From Leucobacter sp. UCMA 4100 (lineage in GTDB: Bacteria > Actinomycetota > Actinomycetes > Actinomycetales > Microbacteriaceae): a stretch of 64,000 nt of DNA. The notes beneath the pieces were generated by a model. The model worked only from the letters and a program-made list of their open reading frames with translations, did not search any database and was not told the origin of the DNA. Below, one piece after another: positions 46,605 to 55,061 of the stretch; the stretch's first letter is position 1, and each line of letters begins with the position of its first letter. The stretch is taken from positions 372,001 through 436,000 of the forward strand of contig NZ_JAFEUS010000002.1 of assembly GCF_027853335.1 (NCBI RefSeq), in the 5' to 3' direction. Both the position numbers and the translations under genes were made by a program.

Positions 46605-47537
46605 CTAGTCTAACGGGATAGGCCCCGTGTGTAATCCCGGGGGCTGCTCAGGCGGAGCTTTGCGCACTTGTCGAACGAGTTCGGTCACGAGAAGCGTGAG
46701 CGCAAGCCATACCGCAATGAATCCAAACCAGCGCGCCTGGCTCATCTGCTCGCCCGCGATGAAGTAGCCGTAGAGAAAGCTCATGACGGGCGTGATGAAC
46801 TGCAAGAACCCGAGCGTTGAGAGTTTGAGCCTCGCGGCTGCCTCACCAAAGAGTATGAGTGGCACCGCCGTCATGACGCCGCCGAGCATCACGAGCACGC
46901 TCACCGTTGGGCTCACCGAGAAGGCTCCAAGACCCACCGTGAGTTGCAGCACGACCGCTTGCACGACCGCGAAGGGAGCAGTGAGCACCGTCTCGACGGT
47001 AAGGCCCGTGAGCCCCGAGACCTCAGAACCGAGCTCCTTGTGCAGCGCCCCATACAGCCCGAAGGTAAGCGCAAGACCGATGGCGATCGTCGGGAAGCGA
47101 CCATAGCCGAGGGTGACCGCGAGCACTCCGACGCCGGCGACGCACACCGCGATCCACTGCAGTCTTGAGAGCTTTTCTTTGCGAACGAACACGCCAATAA
47201 GCACCGTCACGAAGGGGTTCATGAAGTAGCCGAGCGAGGTTTCGAGCACACGTCCGCTCATGACACCGACGACAAAGATTTGCCAATTGCCGTACAGCAG
47301 CAACGCTGAGAGCAGCAGTGTGAGCGTCAGTCGGCGGTTGCGCAGCACCCTCGCCACGTCACCCCAGCGCCGCACGAGCGAAATCGCAATGCCGCAAAAC
47401 ACGAGCGTGAACAGCACTCGCCACGGCACGATCTCAAACGGCCCGACCTGCATGATGAACCCGAAGTACACCGGCAAAAGGCCCCATAGCCCGTATGCCC
47501 CTACCCCGTAAGCAAACCCCGCTCGACTCTCTCGCAC
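46605..47537 (-). CDS. rarD: EamA family transporter, RarD type
   Basis: 310 aa, about ten membrane helices in two EamA repeats. The start RAGFAYGVGAYGLWGLLPVYF matches the RarD (chloramphenicol-sensitive protein) N-terminus. It is an exporter of small molecules, possibly amino acids; substrate unknown. GTG 47537 is favoured: a TACAGT element lies 7 nt upstream, and the family begins here. The in-frame GTG at 47582 would add residues encoded by the promoter. Confidence 0.88.
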   Translation of the reverse strand: MRESRAGFAYGVGAYGLWGLLPVYFGFIMQVGPFEIVPWRVLFTLVFCGIAISLVRRWGDVARVLRNRRLTLTLLLSALLLYGNWQIFVVGVMSGRVLETSLGYFMNPFVTVLIGVFVRKEKLSRLQWIAVCVAGVGVLAVTLGYGRFPTIAIGLALTFGLYGALHKELGSEVSGLTGLTVETVLTAPFAVVQAVVLQLTVGLGAFSVSPTVSVLVMLGGVMTAVPLILFGEAAARLKLSTLGFLQFITPVMSFLYGYFIAGEQMSQARWFGFIAVWLALTLLVTELVRQVRKAPPEQPPGLHTGPIPLD

Positions 47538-47544
47538 GGTATGT

Positions 47545-47550
47545 ACTGTA
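47545..47550 (-). promoter_or_regulatory. -10 element for leaderless rarD
   Basis: TACAGT on the minus strand ends 7 nt before the GTG. It faces the -10 of the divergent gene 36 bp away, so the two promoters overlap in the 62-nt gap. Confidence 0.5.
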
Positions 47551-47586
47551 CCGTCCAGCCAGCCGAGATACGACTTTGACACGTGC

Positions 47587-47592
47587 TAATCT
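47587..47592 (+). promoter_or_regulatory. -10 element for leaderless small membrane protein gene
   Basis: TAATCT ends 7 nt before ATG 47600, without a ribosome site between. Confidence 0.5.
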
Positions 47593-47599
47593 CAAGCTC

Positions 47600-48184
47600 A
47601 TGAATATGCAGTCACATGCTCAAGCTCCCGCGACGGTTCGAAAGGTCTTCCTACACAACGACCGCCAATGGTGGTGGGTGCTCGGCGGCGTCAACGCGGC
47701 AGCGCTTGTCTTGACGATCTGCTTTCTCATGCGCCCCCTCGGCTACTCGATCGTGCCAGGCATCATGATGAGCTTCGTGCTCTTTACCGTGGTCAATGCG
47801 ATCTTCGTGCCGCTGACGATTGTGAGGCTGCGAGCAGCGCTCGTGATTGATTATGCCCACGGCACGCTCACCGCTGGTGGCGTCACCCACTCGGCTGGGA
47901 ATCTCCAGTCGCTCATCGAGACGACGCGAACGTTTCCGGGAACGGCACGCATGCTCACCCTCGTCTTCGCTTCGGGTGTCGTCGAGGTCCAGGTTGACGG
48001 TTTCGGCCACACCGCACGCACCAACGCGCGCGACGAGGCCCTCCTCGAATACGTGTGGCGTTGCCTGCCTGTTCCCGATCAGCACCGCTCGGTCATCATG
48101 AGCGGATCAATGCTCTCGAAGAGCCTGATCGGGAAACAGGAGGCAACAGCGTTGTTGCGCAGCTATGCGCACGCCGCTCGCTAA
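47600..48184 (+). CDS. Membrane protein of unknown function, two helices
   Basis: 194 aa. Two hydrophobic segments (about 26-45 and 52-75) are followed by a soluble beta-rich domain (ALVIDYAHGTLTAGG, VVEVQVDGFGHTARTN) of about 110 residues, a layout like bacterial PH-domain membrane proteins, though I cannot assign a family. ATG 47600 fits the -10 spacing; longer in-frame starts lie in the rarD promoter. Its TAA overlaps the convergent ABC ATPase stop by 4 nt. Confidence 0.68.
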   Translation: MNMQSHAQAPATVRKVFLHNDRQWWWVLGGVNAAALVLTICFLMRPLGYSIVPGIMMSFVLFTVVNAIFVPLTIVRLRAALVIDYAHGTLTAGGVTHSAGNLQSLIETTRTFPGTARMLTLVFASGVVEVQVDGFGHTARTNARDEALLEYVWRCLPVPDQHRSVIMSGSMLSKSLIGKQEATALLRSYAHAAR

Positions 48185-49218
48185 CCCGCGATCCACACCG
48201 GGGTATCGGCTGCCCAGCCGATACACACTGGGCCAGGGTTGAGGGCAAACTGGGCCCTCGGCGTGACCACTTTGAGGCGGTGACCGCCCATCTCAACAAC
48301 GTGCACGGCGTCGGCACCACGGTACACACTCGTCAAAAGGGTTGCCGCGTGAGGGGTCTCGGGCGATGCAGTAGCGGCGAGTCGAATGTCTTCTTGTCGC
48401 AACATGATGTTGCCTGATCCGTCACCAGATCCCGGCACCGTGAGCATAATCTCGGTGCCGGCCAAACGCACGGTGGCACCATCTTTCGTGCCCTCTAGGA
48501 GGTTCGCCGCGCCGATGAAGTCGGCCGCAAAAGCCGTCGCTGGAGCCGAGTAAATCTCTGCAGGGGCTGCGACCTGTTCGATCACGCCTGCGTTCATCAG
48601 GACAATACGGTCTGAGAGGCTCAGGGCTTCTTCTTGATCGTGCGTCACGAAAATGGTCGTCACGCCAAGCGATTGATGCAGCTCTTTCAGCTCGATCTGC
48701 ATGTCTTCGCGAAGACGCGCATCGAGGTTTGAGAGGGGCTCGTCGAGCAGCAAGAGCCGGGGCTCGGTCGCGATGGCTCGAGCGAGCGCAACACGCTGCT
48801 GCTGGCCTCCCGAAAGCTCGGTCGGCATGCGCTTTGCGAGGTGCCCCATCTGCACGCGTTCGAGCGCATTCTGGGCGATATCGAACTGTTCTTTTTTCGA
48901 GTGCTCTTGCTCCATGCGCAGACCGAAGCGAACGTTCTCGAGCACCGACATGTGCGGAAACAGGGCGTACGACTGGAACATCATGCCGAGCTTGCGCTTC
49001 TCGGGAGGCAGATTGGTGACGTTCTCGTCGCCGATGAGAATGCTGCCGCTCGTCACGGTCTCAAGACCCGCAATGCACCGCAGCAGGGTGGTCTTGCCGC
49101 AGCCCGAGGGGCCGAGCAGCGAGATGAATTCGCCCGAGGCGACCGAGAGGTCGATGCCTCGCAACACCTGCGTGCTCTTAAAGTTTTTGACGAGGGAGTC
49201 GAGGGTGAGGGTACTCAT
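48181..49218 (-). CDS. potA: Polyamine-type ABC transporter ATP-binding protein
   Basis: 345 aa: ABC ATPase (1-240; Walker A GPSGCGKT 36-43, LSGGQQQR, LLLLDEPLSNLD, FVTHDQEEAL) and a C-terminal TOBE domain (about 265-345; NIMLRQEDIRLA). The PotA/FbpC subclass drives uptake of polyamines, iron or related solutes; the puuC- and puuD-like genes upstream in the same operon favour a polyamine or its gamma-glutamyl/GABA-type derivative. The ATG overlaps the potC stop (ATGA, 49215-49218). Last gene of the seven-gene operon. Confidence 0.87.
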   Translation of the reverse strand: MSTLTLDSLVKNFKSTQVLRGIDLSVASGEFISLLGPSGCGKTTLLRCIAGLETVTSGSILIGDENVTNLPPEKRKLGMMFQSYALFPHMSVLENVRFGLRMEQEHSKKEQFDIAQNALERVQMGHLAKRMPTELSGGQQQRVALARAIATEPRLLLLDEPLSNLDARLREDMQIELKELHQSLGVTTIFVTHDQEEALSLSDRIVLMNAGVIEQVAAPAEIYSAPATAFAADFIGAANLLEGTKDGATVRLAGTEIMLTVPGSGDGSGNIMLRQEDIRLAATASPETPHAATLLTSVYRGADAVHVVEMGGHRLKVVTPRAQFALNPGPVCIGWAADTPVWIAG

Positions 49219-50018
49219 GAAACAAACAACCTTCCGAGTCCAATAATTTTTTCAAGAATGAGGGTGAGCACCACGGTGAGCAGCACCATGAGCGTTGAGA
49301 CCGCCGCGACGGTCGGAGAGGTGCTGAACTCGAGCTGGCTGTAGATCGCGATCGGCAGGGTCTCGGTCGACGGGGTGCGCAGGAAGAGCGCGATCACCGC
49401 GTCATCGAACGAGATGTTGAAGGCAAAGAAGGCTCCCGCCATGATGCCGGGTCGGGCCGCGGGCAGCACCACGAAACGGTAGCGGTTCCAGGTGTTTGCC
49501 CCCAAGGTGCGCGAGGCCTCTTCGATAAAGGGGTCTCGCCGTGCCATGACACCCGTGACGGTGCGCATCACGTACGGAATCGTGATGACCGTGTGCACGA
49601 CCACGAGCACCCAGGCGCTCGGGGCGCCGAAGGTGAGCGAGACCAGCGACAGCGCGCCGATCGCGAGAATAATGGTGGGCAGTGTGAGCGGCGACATGAG
49701 CAGGCCCTGGATGAACCCAGCGCCGGGAATCGTGAACCGAGTGAGCGCGAGCGCGGCGAGCGTTCCGAGCACCGCCGCAAGAATTGCCGTTGTGACCGCG
49801 ATCACAAGGCTCAGCTTGAACGGCTCAATGTAGGTGTCTTTCGTGAGCGCCTCAACGTACCACTGCAGGGTGAAACCCTCGGGTGGGAACGACAAGAAGC
49901 GACTCGTGTTCACCGAGGCGCCGGCCACCACGATGAGCGGCACGAGCATGTACAGTGCGGTGGCGACGATGAGCAGAACACCGAGCACCTTCGCAATAGT
50001 GGGAATTGATTTGACCAT
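49215..50018 (-). CDS. potC: Polyamine-type ABC transporter permease, PotC-like
   Basis: 267 aa, six membrane helices, with the EAA loop FIEEASRTLGANTWNRYRFV near residue 165 that docks on the ATPase. It pairs with the PotB-like subunit. Start ATG 50018, 3 nt after the potB stop; 4-nt overlap with potA downstream. Confidence 0.88.
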   Translation of the reverse strand: MVKSIPTIAKVLGVLLIVATALYMLVPLIVVAGASVNTSRFLSFPPEGFTLQWYVEALTKDTYIEPFKLSLVIAVTTAILAAVLGTLAALALTRFTIPGAGFIQGLLMSPLTLPTIILAIGALSLVSLTFGAPSAWVLVVVHTVITIPYVMRTVTGVMARRDPFIEEASRTLGANTWNRYRFVVLPAARPGIMAGAFFAFNISFDDAVIALFLRTPSTETLPIAIYSQLEFSTSPTVAAVSTLMVLLTVVLTLILEKIIGLGRLFVS

Positions 50019-50021
50019 GGG

Positions 50022-50846
50022 TTACTTCTTCACCTTCCCGATGCGTGCGGTGGCAACGAGCACGAGCATGACGCCCGCGAAGAGCACGACGGCCTGCGCC
50101 GCCGCGAAGGGCCAGTTAAAGTTCGTGGTCGCGTCGACGTAGATCGTCTGGGCGAACACGGGAATCTGGGTGCCGCCGATGAATCGTGGCGTAATGAACG
50201 AGCTCACCGAGAGCACGAACACCAGTGAAGCCGCGCCGATAATGCCGGGCTTCGTAAGCGGCAGAATGACGAACCAGAGCGTGCGCCAAAAGCCTGCTCC
50301 CATGGTTCGCGATGCTTCCTCGAGACGCGGCGAGATGCCCGACATGACACCGAGAATGGTCAGTACGGCAAAGGGCAAGAGCACCTGCACCATCGCGACC
50401 ACAATGCCAACCTCGGTACCGAGGAAGCCTTGCGACCCTTTCACGAGCCACTGCATGCCGGGAATCTGCATGAGCAGGCCGTTCGGGCCCATGAGCACGA
50501 GCCAACCAAAGGTACGCACAACGACACTGGTCATGAGCGGCAGAATGATAACGATGAGCAGGAACGAGCGCAGCCACGCCTTGGCCCTCACCATGATGTA
50601 CGAGATCGGCAACGCGATCGCGATGGTCACGAGTGTTTGCATGAGGCCAAGGCGCAGCGAGCGCCACGCTGCTTGCAGGTGGTAGCCCGAGTCGAACAGC
50701 TTGGTGAACTGCTCGAGAGTGAACCCGCCTGCCGGCGATTGCACGCTCATGAGAAGCATGCCCGAGACGGGGGCGACAAAACCGACAACGAGCAATGCAA
50801 TTGCCGGCAGTAAGAGGAACAGTGGTTCCCTACGGGTACTCTTCAT
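50022..50846 (-). CDS. potB: Polyamine-type ABC transporter permease, PotB-like
   Basis: 274 aa with six helices and an EAA loop (LEEASRTMGAGFWRTLWFVI) near residue 178. The long periplasmic loop after helix 1 (SVQSPAGGFTLEQFTKLF) is typical of PotB/PotH subunits. ATG 50844-50846 lies 9 nt after the binding-protein stop, in the middle of a tightly spaced operon. Confidence 0.88.
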   Translation of the reverse strand: MKSTRREPLFLLLPAIALLVVGFVAPVSGMLLMSVQSPAGGFTLEQFTKLFDSGYHLQAAWRSLRLGLMQTLVTIAIALPISYIMVRAKAWLRSFLLIVIILPLMTSVVVRTFGWLVLMGPNGLLMQIPGMQWLVKGSQGFLGTEVGIVVAMVQVLLPFAVLTILGVMSGISPRLEEASRTMGAGFWRTLWFVILPLTKPGIIGAASLVFVLSVSSFITPRFIGGTQIPVFAQTIYVDATTNFNWPFAAAQAVVLFAGVMLVLVATARIGKVKK

Positions 50847-50855
50847 GGTGTGACT

Positions 50856-51944
50856 TTACTGGGTTACGAGGCTGTTCCAGAGATCGGTCCACGCTGCGCG
50901 CTTCGTCGCGATCTCTCCTGGTGCATAAGTGATGACGTCGTCGAGTTCGTCGCCGGTGAGCACCTCATCGGCGATATCGCCTGAGAGCTCGGTTTTGACG
51001 TTGACGGGAGAGTAGCGCATGCGCTCAGCGAAGACCTGCTGCGCCTCGGGGCGCAGCTCGTAGTCGACAAAGAGCTTCGAGAGCTCGATGTTGTCACGAC
51101 CCGAGACAACATTGGTCGTGTGGATCGATGCTCCCGCACCCTCCTTCGGCACGATAAATTCGACGGGCAGGCCGGCGTCCTTCAGCGTTCCCGCGTAGTC
51201 CATCGCGTACGGAGCAAGCCAGACGTTGCGCTGTGCAAACGCCGACTGAACATCAGGAGAGGTCGGCACGGCGATCGCATCGCCCGACGAGACGAGCTTT
51301 GCGAGTTCTGAGATGGTCGCGTCAGGCTTCTCGAGCGAGTTGCCCTGTGTCTCTGCCATGCGGAGCATCGCGATCAGCCCAAAGGTGTTCGTGAAGTCGG
51401 TGATGGCAAGGTGCTCGGCGTACGCATCGTCAAAGACGTCAAGCCACGACGTGGGGCGCGGAGCGCCAGACTCGGTATTGAAGACGAGGCCGATGGGAGC
51501 CATCTGCATGGCCGGCCCTTCCCCGCGCTCAAGGCCCGCGACGGCGACCTCTACGAGATCGTCGTAGTTCGAGAGTTCGCTCGGTTCGATAGCCTCGATG
51601 AGCCCCTCCTGCGCCGCGGTGAATTCCTGCCCGCCTGAGAAGTGCACCACATCGATCTGTGGGCTCGAGGCCTGGGCCGAAACCTGTGCGAGTGCATCGG
51701 CGCTGTACAGGGTGATCATCTCAACCTTCGCGCCGGTTTCTTCTTCGAACGGTTTCACGACGGCGTCAACGAACGCCGCTTCCCAATCGCCACCAAAGGT
51801 GGTGACCACGAGGGTCTCGCCCGCGTGGGGCTTTCCTTCTGAACCTGCGTCGCCCTTACCGCCCGAGGCGGTCTGGCTGCACGCGGCAAGCGTGAGCACG
51901 CTGAGGGCAGCTACGCCACTCAGCATCAGTTTCTTCATCTTCAT
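50856..51944 (-). CDS. potD: ABC transporter substrate-binding lipoprotein, PotD-like
   Basis: 362 aa. Lipoprotein signal with lipobox LAAC (Cys22), then an extracellular solute-binding domain (TLVVTTFGGDWEAAFVDAV, FEEETGAKVEMITLYS) of the polyamine/PotD-FbpA group. It would deliver the operon's substrate to PotBC. Residues typical for true spermidine binding cannot be checked by eye, so the ligand is inferred from the operon. ATG 51944 has AAAGGAG 8 nt upstream, the best ribosome site in the operon. Confidence 0.86.
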   Translation of the reverse strand: MKMKKLMLSGVAALSVLTLAACSQTASGGKGDAGSEGKPHAGETLVVTTFGGDWEAAFVDAVVKPFEEETGAKVEMITLYSADALAQVSAQASSPQIDVVHFSGGQEFTAAQEGLIEAIEPSELSNYDDLVEVAVAGLERGEGPAMQMAPIGLVFNTESGAPRPTSWLDVFDDAYAEHLAITDFTNTFGLIAMLRMAETQGNSLEKPDATISELAKLVSSGDAIAVPTSPDVQSAFAQRNVWLAPYAMDYAGTLKDAGLPVEFIVPKEGAGASIHTTNVVSGRDNIELSKLFVDYELRPEAQQVFAERMRYSPVNVKTELSGDIADEVLTGDELDDVITYAPGEIATKRAAWTDLWNSLVTQ

Positions 51945-51983
51945 GAGTCTTCTCCTTTGAACGTCGATGAAAGCGGGAGGTGT

Positions 51984-52457
51984 TTAGTCTTCGAGACGTC
52001 CGATAGTAATCATTTTTGCGCCGTCGACACGAATAGCAGCCGATTCCTTCGCAAAGGCTTCGAGGCCCTCGGTGATCGTTGCCCAGATGTTCACGGGGGT
52101 CCAGCCGAGAGGGCCGAGGGTACGTGCGCCGCGGTCGTAGAAAATGCCAATTTCCCACCACTCGAACGGCAGGCCGCCCATCTGCATCGGCTGCTGCCAG
52201 TACCACTGCAGATCGCCCGGAGCCGGAACAACCTGCTGGTTCTCGAAGGGTACCGTGGCGGGGTCGAAGTTCTGCGCCTCTTCGGGCAGACCCATCATAA
52301 CCTCTGGGCCGGCGTACATTGCGTGCATTGTCTGCATCGTGCGAGGCTCTTCGAGCGCGCCCCACATGACCTTGCAGGTCTCGGGTGCGAGGTCTTCAAG
52401 CAGCGTCGCGATCGCGCGGGTGCCGTTTTCGTACTCGATGTAAATCTTCTTAGCCAT
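51984..52457 (-). CDS. DUF3830 family protein
   Basis: 157 aa. The whole length matches DUF3830 (YENGTRAIATLLEDLAPETCKVMW, split: ATLLEDLAPETCKVMW; then FEWWEIGIFYDRGARTLGPLGW). The family is predicted to have a cyclophilin-like fold and is found with amidohydrolase/ABC transporter catabolic operons; no enzyme activity is established to my knowledge. It sits between the glutamine-amidotransferase-type gene (gap 32 nt) and the binding-protein gene (gap 39 nt), so it should act on, or sense, the transported compound. Confidence 0.85.
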   Translation of the reverse strand: MAKKIYIEYENGTRAIATLLEDLAPETCKVMWGALEEPRTMQTMHAMYAGPEVMMGLPEEAQNFDPATVPFENQQVVPAPGDLQWYWQQPMQMGGLPFEWWEIGIFYDRGARTLGPLGWTPVNIWATITEGLEAFAKESAAIRVDGAKMITIGRLED

Positions 52458-52489
52458 AGTCGTGGTCTTCTTTCTGTTGAGTTGTGGTG

Positions 52490-53218
52490 CTACGCACCGG
52501 TGGTCAGTGTGCGAACAAAAGCGGCGAGCATGCGGTCTTCAATGGCGACCTCATCCTTCGTCTGCATCTTCTCGGGGTGCCATTGCACGCCCCAGAACTG
52601 CCATTCGGGGTCGGTCGATTCAACCGCCTCGACGACCCCATCTGGGGCTATGCCGGTGACGCGCAGGCCACGGGCAGGCATCCCAACCGATTGATGGTGG
52701 ATCGTGTTGATCTCTCGCTCGGTCACGCCGTACGCTGCGGCGAGCGCCGAGGTCGCGTCGAGCGTCACCGGGTGGCGCCGGTCGAGTTGCTCGGCAGTCG
52801 AGACAACGCGCTCATGCCAGGCCGTCGGTTCGATGTCTTCGATGAGAGTGCCACCGAAGGCGACGTTTGCGACCTGAAGCCCTCGGCAAATCGCGAGGGT
52901 TGGCAGGCGCCTCTCACGTGCGGCGAGCGCGAGCGCGAACTCAAATTCGTCGCGGGCCTCGCTGTACTCTTGCTCGGGATCGGCCTGCGCCCCATAACGG
53001 CTCGGGTGCACGTCTTGTCCGCCCGTCATGACGAGCGCATCGAGGCGACCGAGAATACGGTCGACATTCGTGTCGGGCACGAGCAGCACGGGAATGCCAC
53101 CCGCACGCTGCACGAGATCGACGTACTCGACGCCAACGGTGTGCGTCGGGCGGCCTGCGCCCAGGTGCGTCGGGATATCGCGCTGCCAGGTCGTAATGCC
53201 AATAAGCGGTGCGGTCAT
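52490..53218 (-). CDS. puuD: Gamma-glutamyl-gamma-aminobutyrate hydrolase-like (peptidase C26)
   Basis: 242 aa class I glutamine amidotransferase fold with a complete triad: Cys111 in LAICRGLQ, His214 and Glu216 in GVQWHPEK. MTGGQDVHPSRYG is the C26 signature. In the Puu pathway PuuD splits gamma-glutamyl-GABA to glutamate and GABA. It overlaps the aldehyde dehydrogenase gene (PuuC-like) by 4 nt, which supports that role; other gamma-glutamyl amides are possible. Confidence 0.88.
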   Translation of the reverse strand: MTAPLIGITTWQRDIPTHLGAGRPTHTVGVEYVDLVQRAGGIPVLLVPDTNVDRILGRLDALVMTGGQDVHPSRYGAQADPEQEYSEARDEFEFALALAARERRLPTLAICRGLQVANVAFGGTLIEDIEPTAWHERVVSTAEQLDRRHPVTLDATSALAAAYGVTEREINTIHHQSVGMPARGLRVTGIAPDGVVEAVESTDPEWQFWGVQWHPEKMQTKDEVAIEDRMLAAFVRTLTTGA

Positions 53219-54705
53219 GAGAGATCAATCCAGGTCGTTTTGAGGTCGGTGAATTTGTCGATGGCGTGCAGGCTCTTGTCACGGCCGAAGCCCGAGCTCT
53301 TGACCCCGCCAAAGGGAACGGTCATGTCGCCCTCTTCGAAGCAGTTGACCCAGACAATGCCGGCTCGCAGCCTACGCGAGACAAGGTGCGCGTTCTTCAG
53401 ATCGGTCGTCCAGAGCGTCGCGGCGAGGCCGAACTCGGTCTCATTCGCGATCTCGATGGCTTCGTCGAGACTGTCGAAAGCGATGACGCTCAGCACCGGC
53501 CCAAAGACCTCTTGCCTCGCGATTTCACTCTCGCGTGTCGCGTTCACGACAACGGGAGCAAAGTACGATCCGCCTTCGATCACGGCGTTCGCTTCTGAAC
53601 CGCCTGCGATGAGGTCGCTCCCGCTGGCTTCAGCCCGCTCCACGAACCCAGCGACCCTGTCGAGGTGCTGGCTGCTCACGAGTGACCCCATCGGAGCATC
53701 CAGGTCGAGTGGATCGGCCGGGCGTTGCAACGCAGCGATGCGGCCCGCGATCTCAAGCGCCTCGTGAAGCCGATGGCGCGGCACGAGCAAACGCGACGCT
53801 GCCGTGCACATCTGACCCTGGTTGTAGAAGCAGCCGTGTGCGCTCGCTTCGACCGCCTTCACGAAGTCAGCGTCGTCAAGCACGAGGCTCGCGGTCTTGC
53901 CGCCGAGCTCAGGCCATACCCGCTTACCGTTCGATTGAGCGGCGTACTCGAGAAACTTACGCCCAACCGCGGTCGAACCGGTGAAGGTAATGACGTCAAC
54001 GTCGGGGTGCAAGCCAAGGGCCTGCCCAGCGACGGCACCAAAGCCCGGCACGACGTTGAAAACGCCGGCAGGAATGCCCGCTTCGAAGGCGAGCTCTGCA
54101 AGACGCAGTGCTGAAGCACTCGTGTGCTCATCGGGCTTCAGCACCACACTGTTGCCCGCGGCAAGTGCCGGGGCGAGTTTCCAAGCCGCCATGGTGAGCG
54201 GAAAGTTCCAGGGCACGACCGCGCCGACAACACCGGCCGGCTCGCGAGTCACGAGTGCGAGCGAGTCTGGGGCGGTGCTCGGTGTCTCGTCGAGCACCTT
54301 ATCGATCGCCTCGCCATACCAGCGGAACGAGTTCACGACGGCGCGCAGTTCGGTCTCGTACGCCTGACGAAGCGGCTTGCCCATTTCGAGGGTGATCGTG
54401 AGCGCGAGCTCTTCAGCGTGATCGGCAATGTGCTGCGCGAAAGCGATCAGCCGCTGACCACGGTCACGCGGGGCGAGGCCGGCCCAGACGCCTGAGTCGA
54501 AGGCGCTTCGAGCCGAAGCCACGGCGCGATCAACGTCTGCAGCAGAAGCTGAGACGATGCGAGTGAGCTCTTGTCCATCGCGGGGGCTCACGAGTGTCAG
54601 CTCTTCGCCAGAACCGCGTACCCATGCCCCATCGATAAACAACTCGTTGCGAAGCGTGAGATCAGATCGAAGGCGATCCCACGAAACGGTGGTCGCTGTA
54701 AACAC
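53215..54705 (-). CDS. puuC: Aldehyde dehydrogenase, PuuC-like
   Basis: 496 aa NAD(P)-dependent aldehyde dehydrogenase: Cys300 in FYNQGQMCTAA, Glu266 in WPELGGKTA, VVPWNFPLTMAAWK. Residues near the start (RNELFIDGAWV) and the context with puuD fit gamma-glutamyl-gamma-aminobutyraldehyde dehydrogenase. No PuuA or PuuB is in the window. GTG 54705 has GAGGAGG about 6 nt upstream. First gene of the operon puuC-puuD-DUF3830-potD-potB-potC-potA. Confidence 0.87.
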   Translation of the reverse strand: MFTATTVSWDRLRSDLTLRNELFIDGAWVRGSGEELTLVSPRDGQELTRIVSASAADVDRAVASARSAFDSGVWAGLAPRDRGQRLIAFAQHIADHAEELALTITLEMGKPLRQAYETELRAVVNSFRWYGEAIDKVLDETPSTAPDSLALVTREPAGVVGAVVPWNFPLTMAAWKLAPALAAGNSVVLKPDEHTSASALRLAELAFEAGIPAGVFNVVPGFGAVAGQALGLHPDVDVITFTGSTAVGRKFLEYAAQSNGKRVWPELGGKTASLVLDDADFVKAVEASAHGCFYNQGQMCTAASRLLVPRHRLHEALEIAGRIAALQRPADPLDLDAPMGSLVSSQHLDRVAGFVERAEASGSDLIAGGSEANAVIEGGSYFAPVVVNATRESEIARQEVFGPVLSVIAFDSLDEAIEIANETEFGLAATLWTTDLKNAHLVSRRLRAGIVWVNCFEEGDMTVPFGGVKSSGFGRDKSLHAIDKFTDLKTTWIDLS

Positions 54706-54771
54706 TGGTTTTCCTCCTCATTGAGAGTGGCGGTAAGAACGCCGCGCTTCGGCGGCTGTAAAACTCACTCC

Positions 54772-54800
54772 AGTATGCACGCACCTCGCCAGTTTTGCAA
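54772..54800 (-). promoter_or_regulatory. Promoter of the puuC-potA operon
   Basis: On the minus strand a -35 TTGCAA (54800-54795) and a -10 CATACT (54777-54772) are 17 nt apart. Transcription would start near 54765, with a leader of about 60 nt to the GTG of puuC. Confidence 0.6.
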
Positions 54801-54814
54801 ACTTTATGATTCAT

Positions 54815-54854
54815 TTCGGCCACACAGGACATTTATGTCACCATTTCAGCCGAA
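54815..54854. promoter_or_regulatory. Nested palindrome, probable operator upstream of puuC promoter
   Basis: An inner palindrome GACATTTATGTC (54828-54839) lies almost exactly at the centre of an outer inverted pair TTCGGC/GCCGAA (54815-54820, 54849-54854). It is 15 bp upstream of the -35, a place suited to an activator. The adjacent double Lrp regulator is the natural candidate; that link is inferred. Confidence 0.5.
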
Positions 54855-55061
54855 TAAAAGCGGCTGGAGTCGCCGCGGCAACACTCGAGCGAAGGCAAGG
54901 TATTCCGAGCTCGACCGAGCTGGCGCACCCCTCCGCAGAGCCTCCGCCGAGGGCACACCCGTTGCGCCCCACGAGAACCGCCCCGGCAGAGAGGCGATAG
55001 CTGTGCGCACGCCAGAAGCCGCCCTTCACGGCAGGCGGCACACCGTCATCACCGAAGTCGG

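Larger units (their letters stand above)
54706..55061. other. Gene-free region upstream of the puu/pot operon
   Basis: 356 nt between puuC and the Lrp gene. It holds the puuC promoter, a nested palindrome upstream of it (both listed) and a small GC hairpin near 54740-54757 in the leader. From about 54860 to 55061 I see no gene, repeat or clear signal. Confidence 0.6.

Noticed and set aside
52490-53218. PuuD-like GATase as the missing glutaminase partner of GuaA
   Set aside because: Its triad is intact, but it belongs to the peptidase C26 group, sits in the puu/pot operon and shows no GuaA-specific features.
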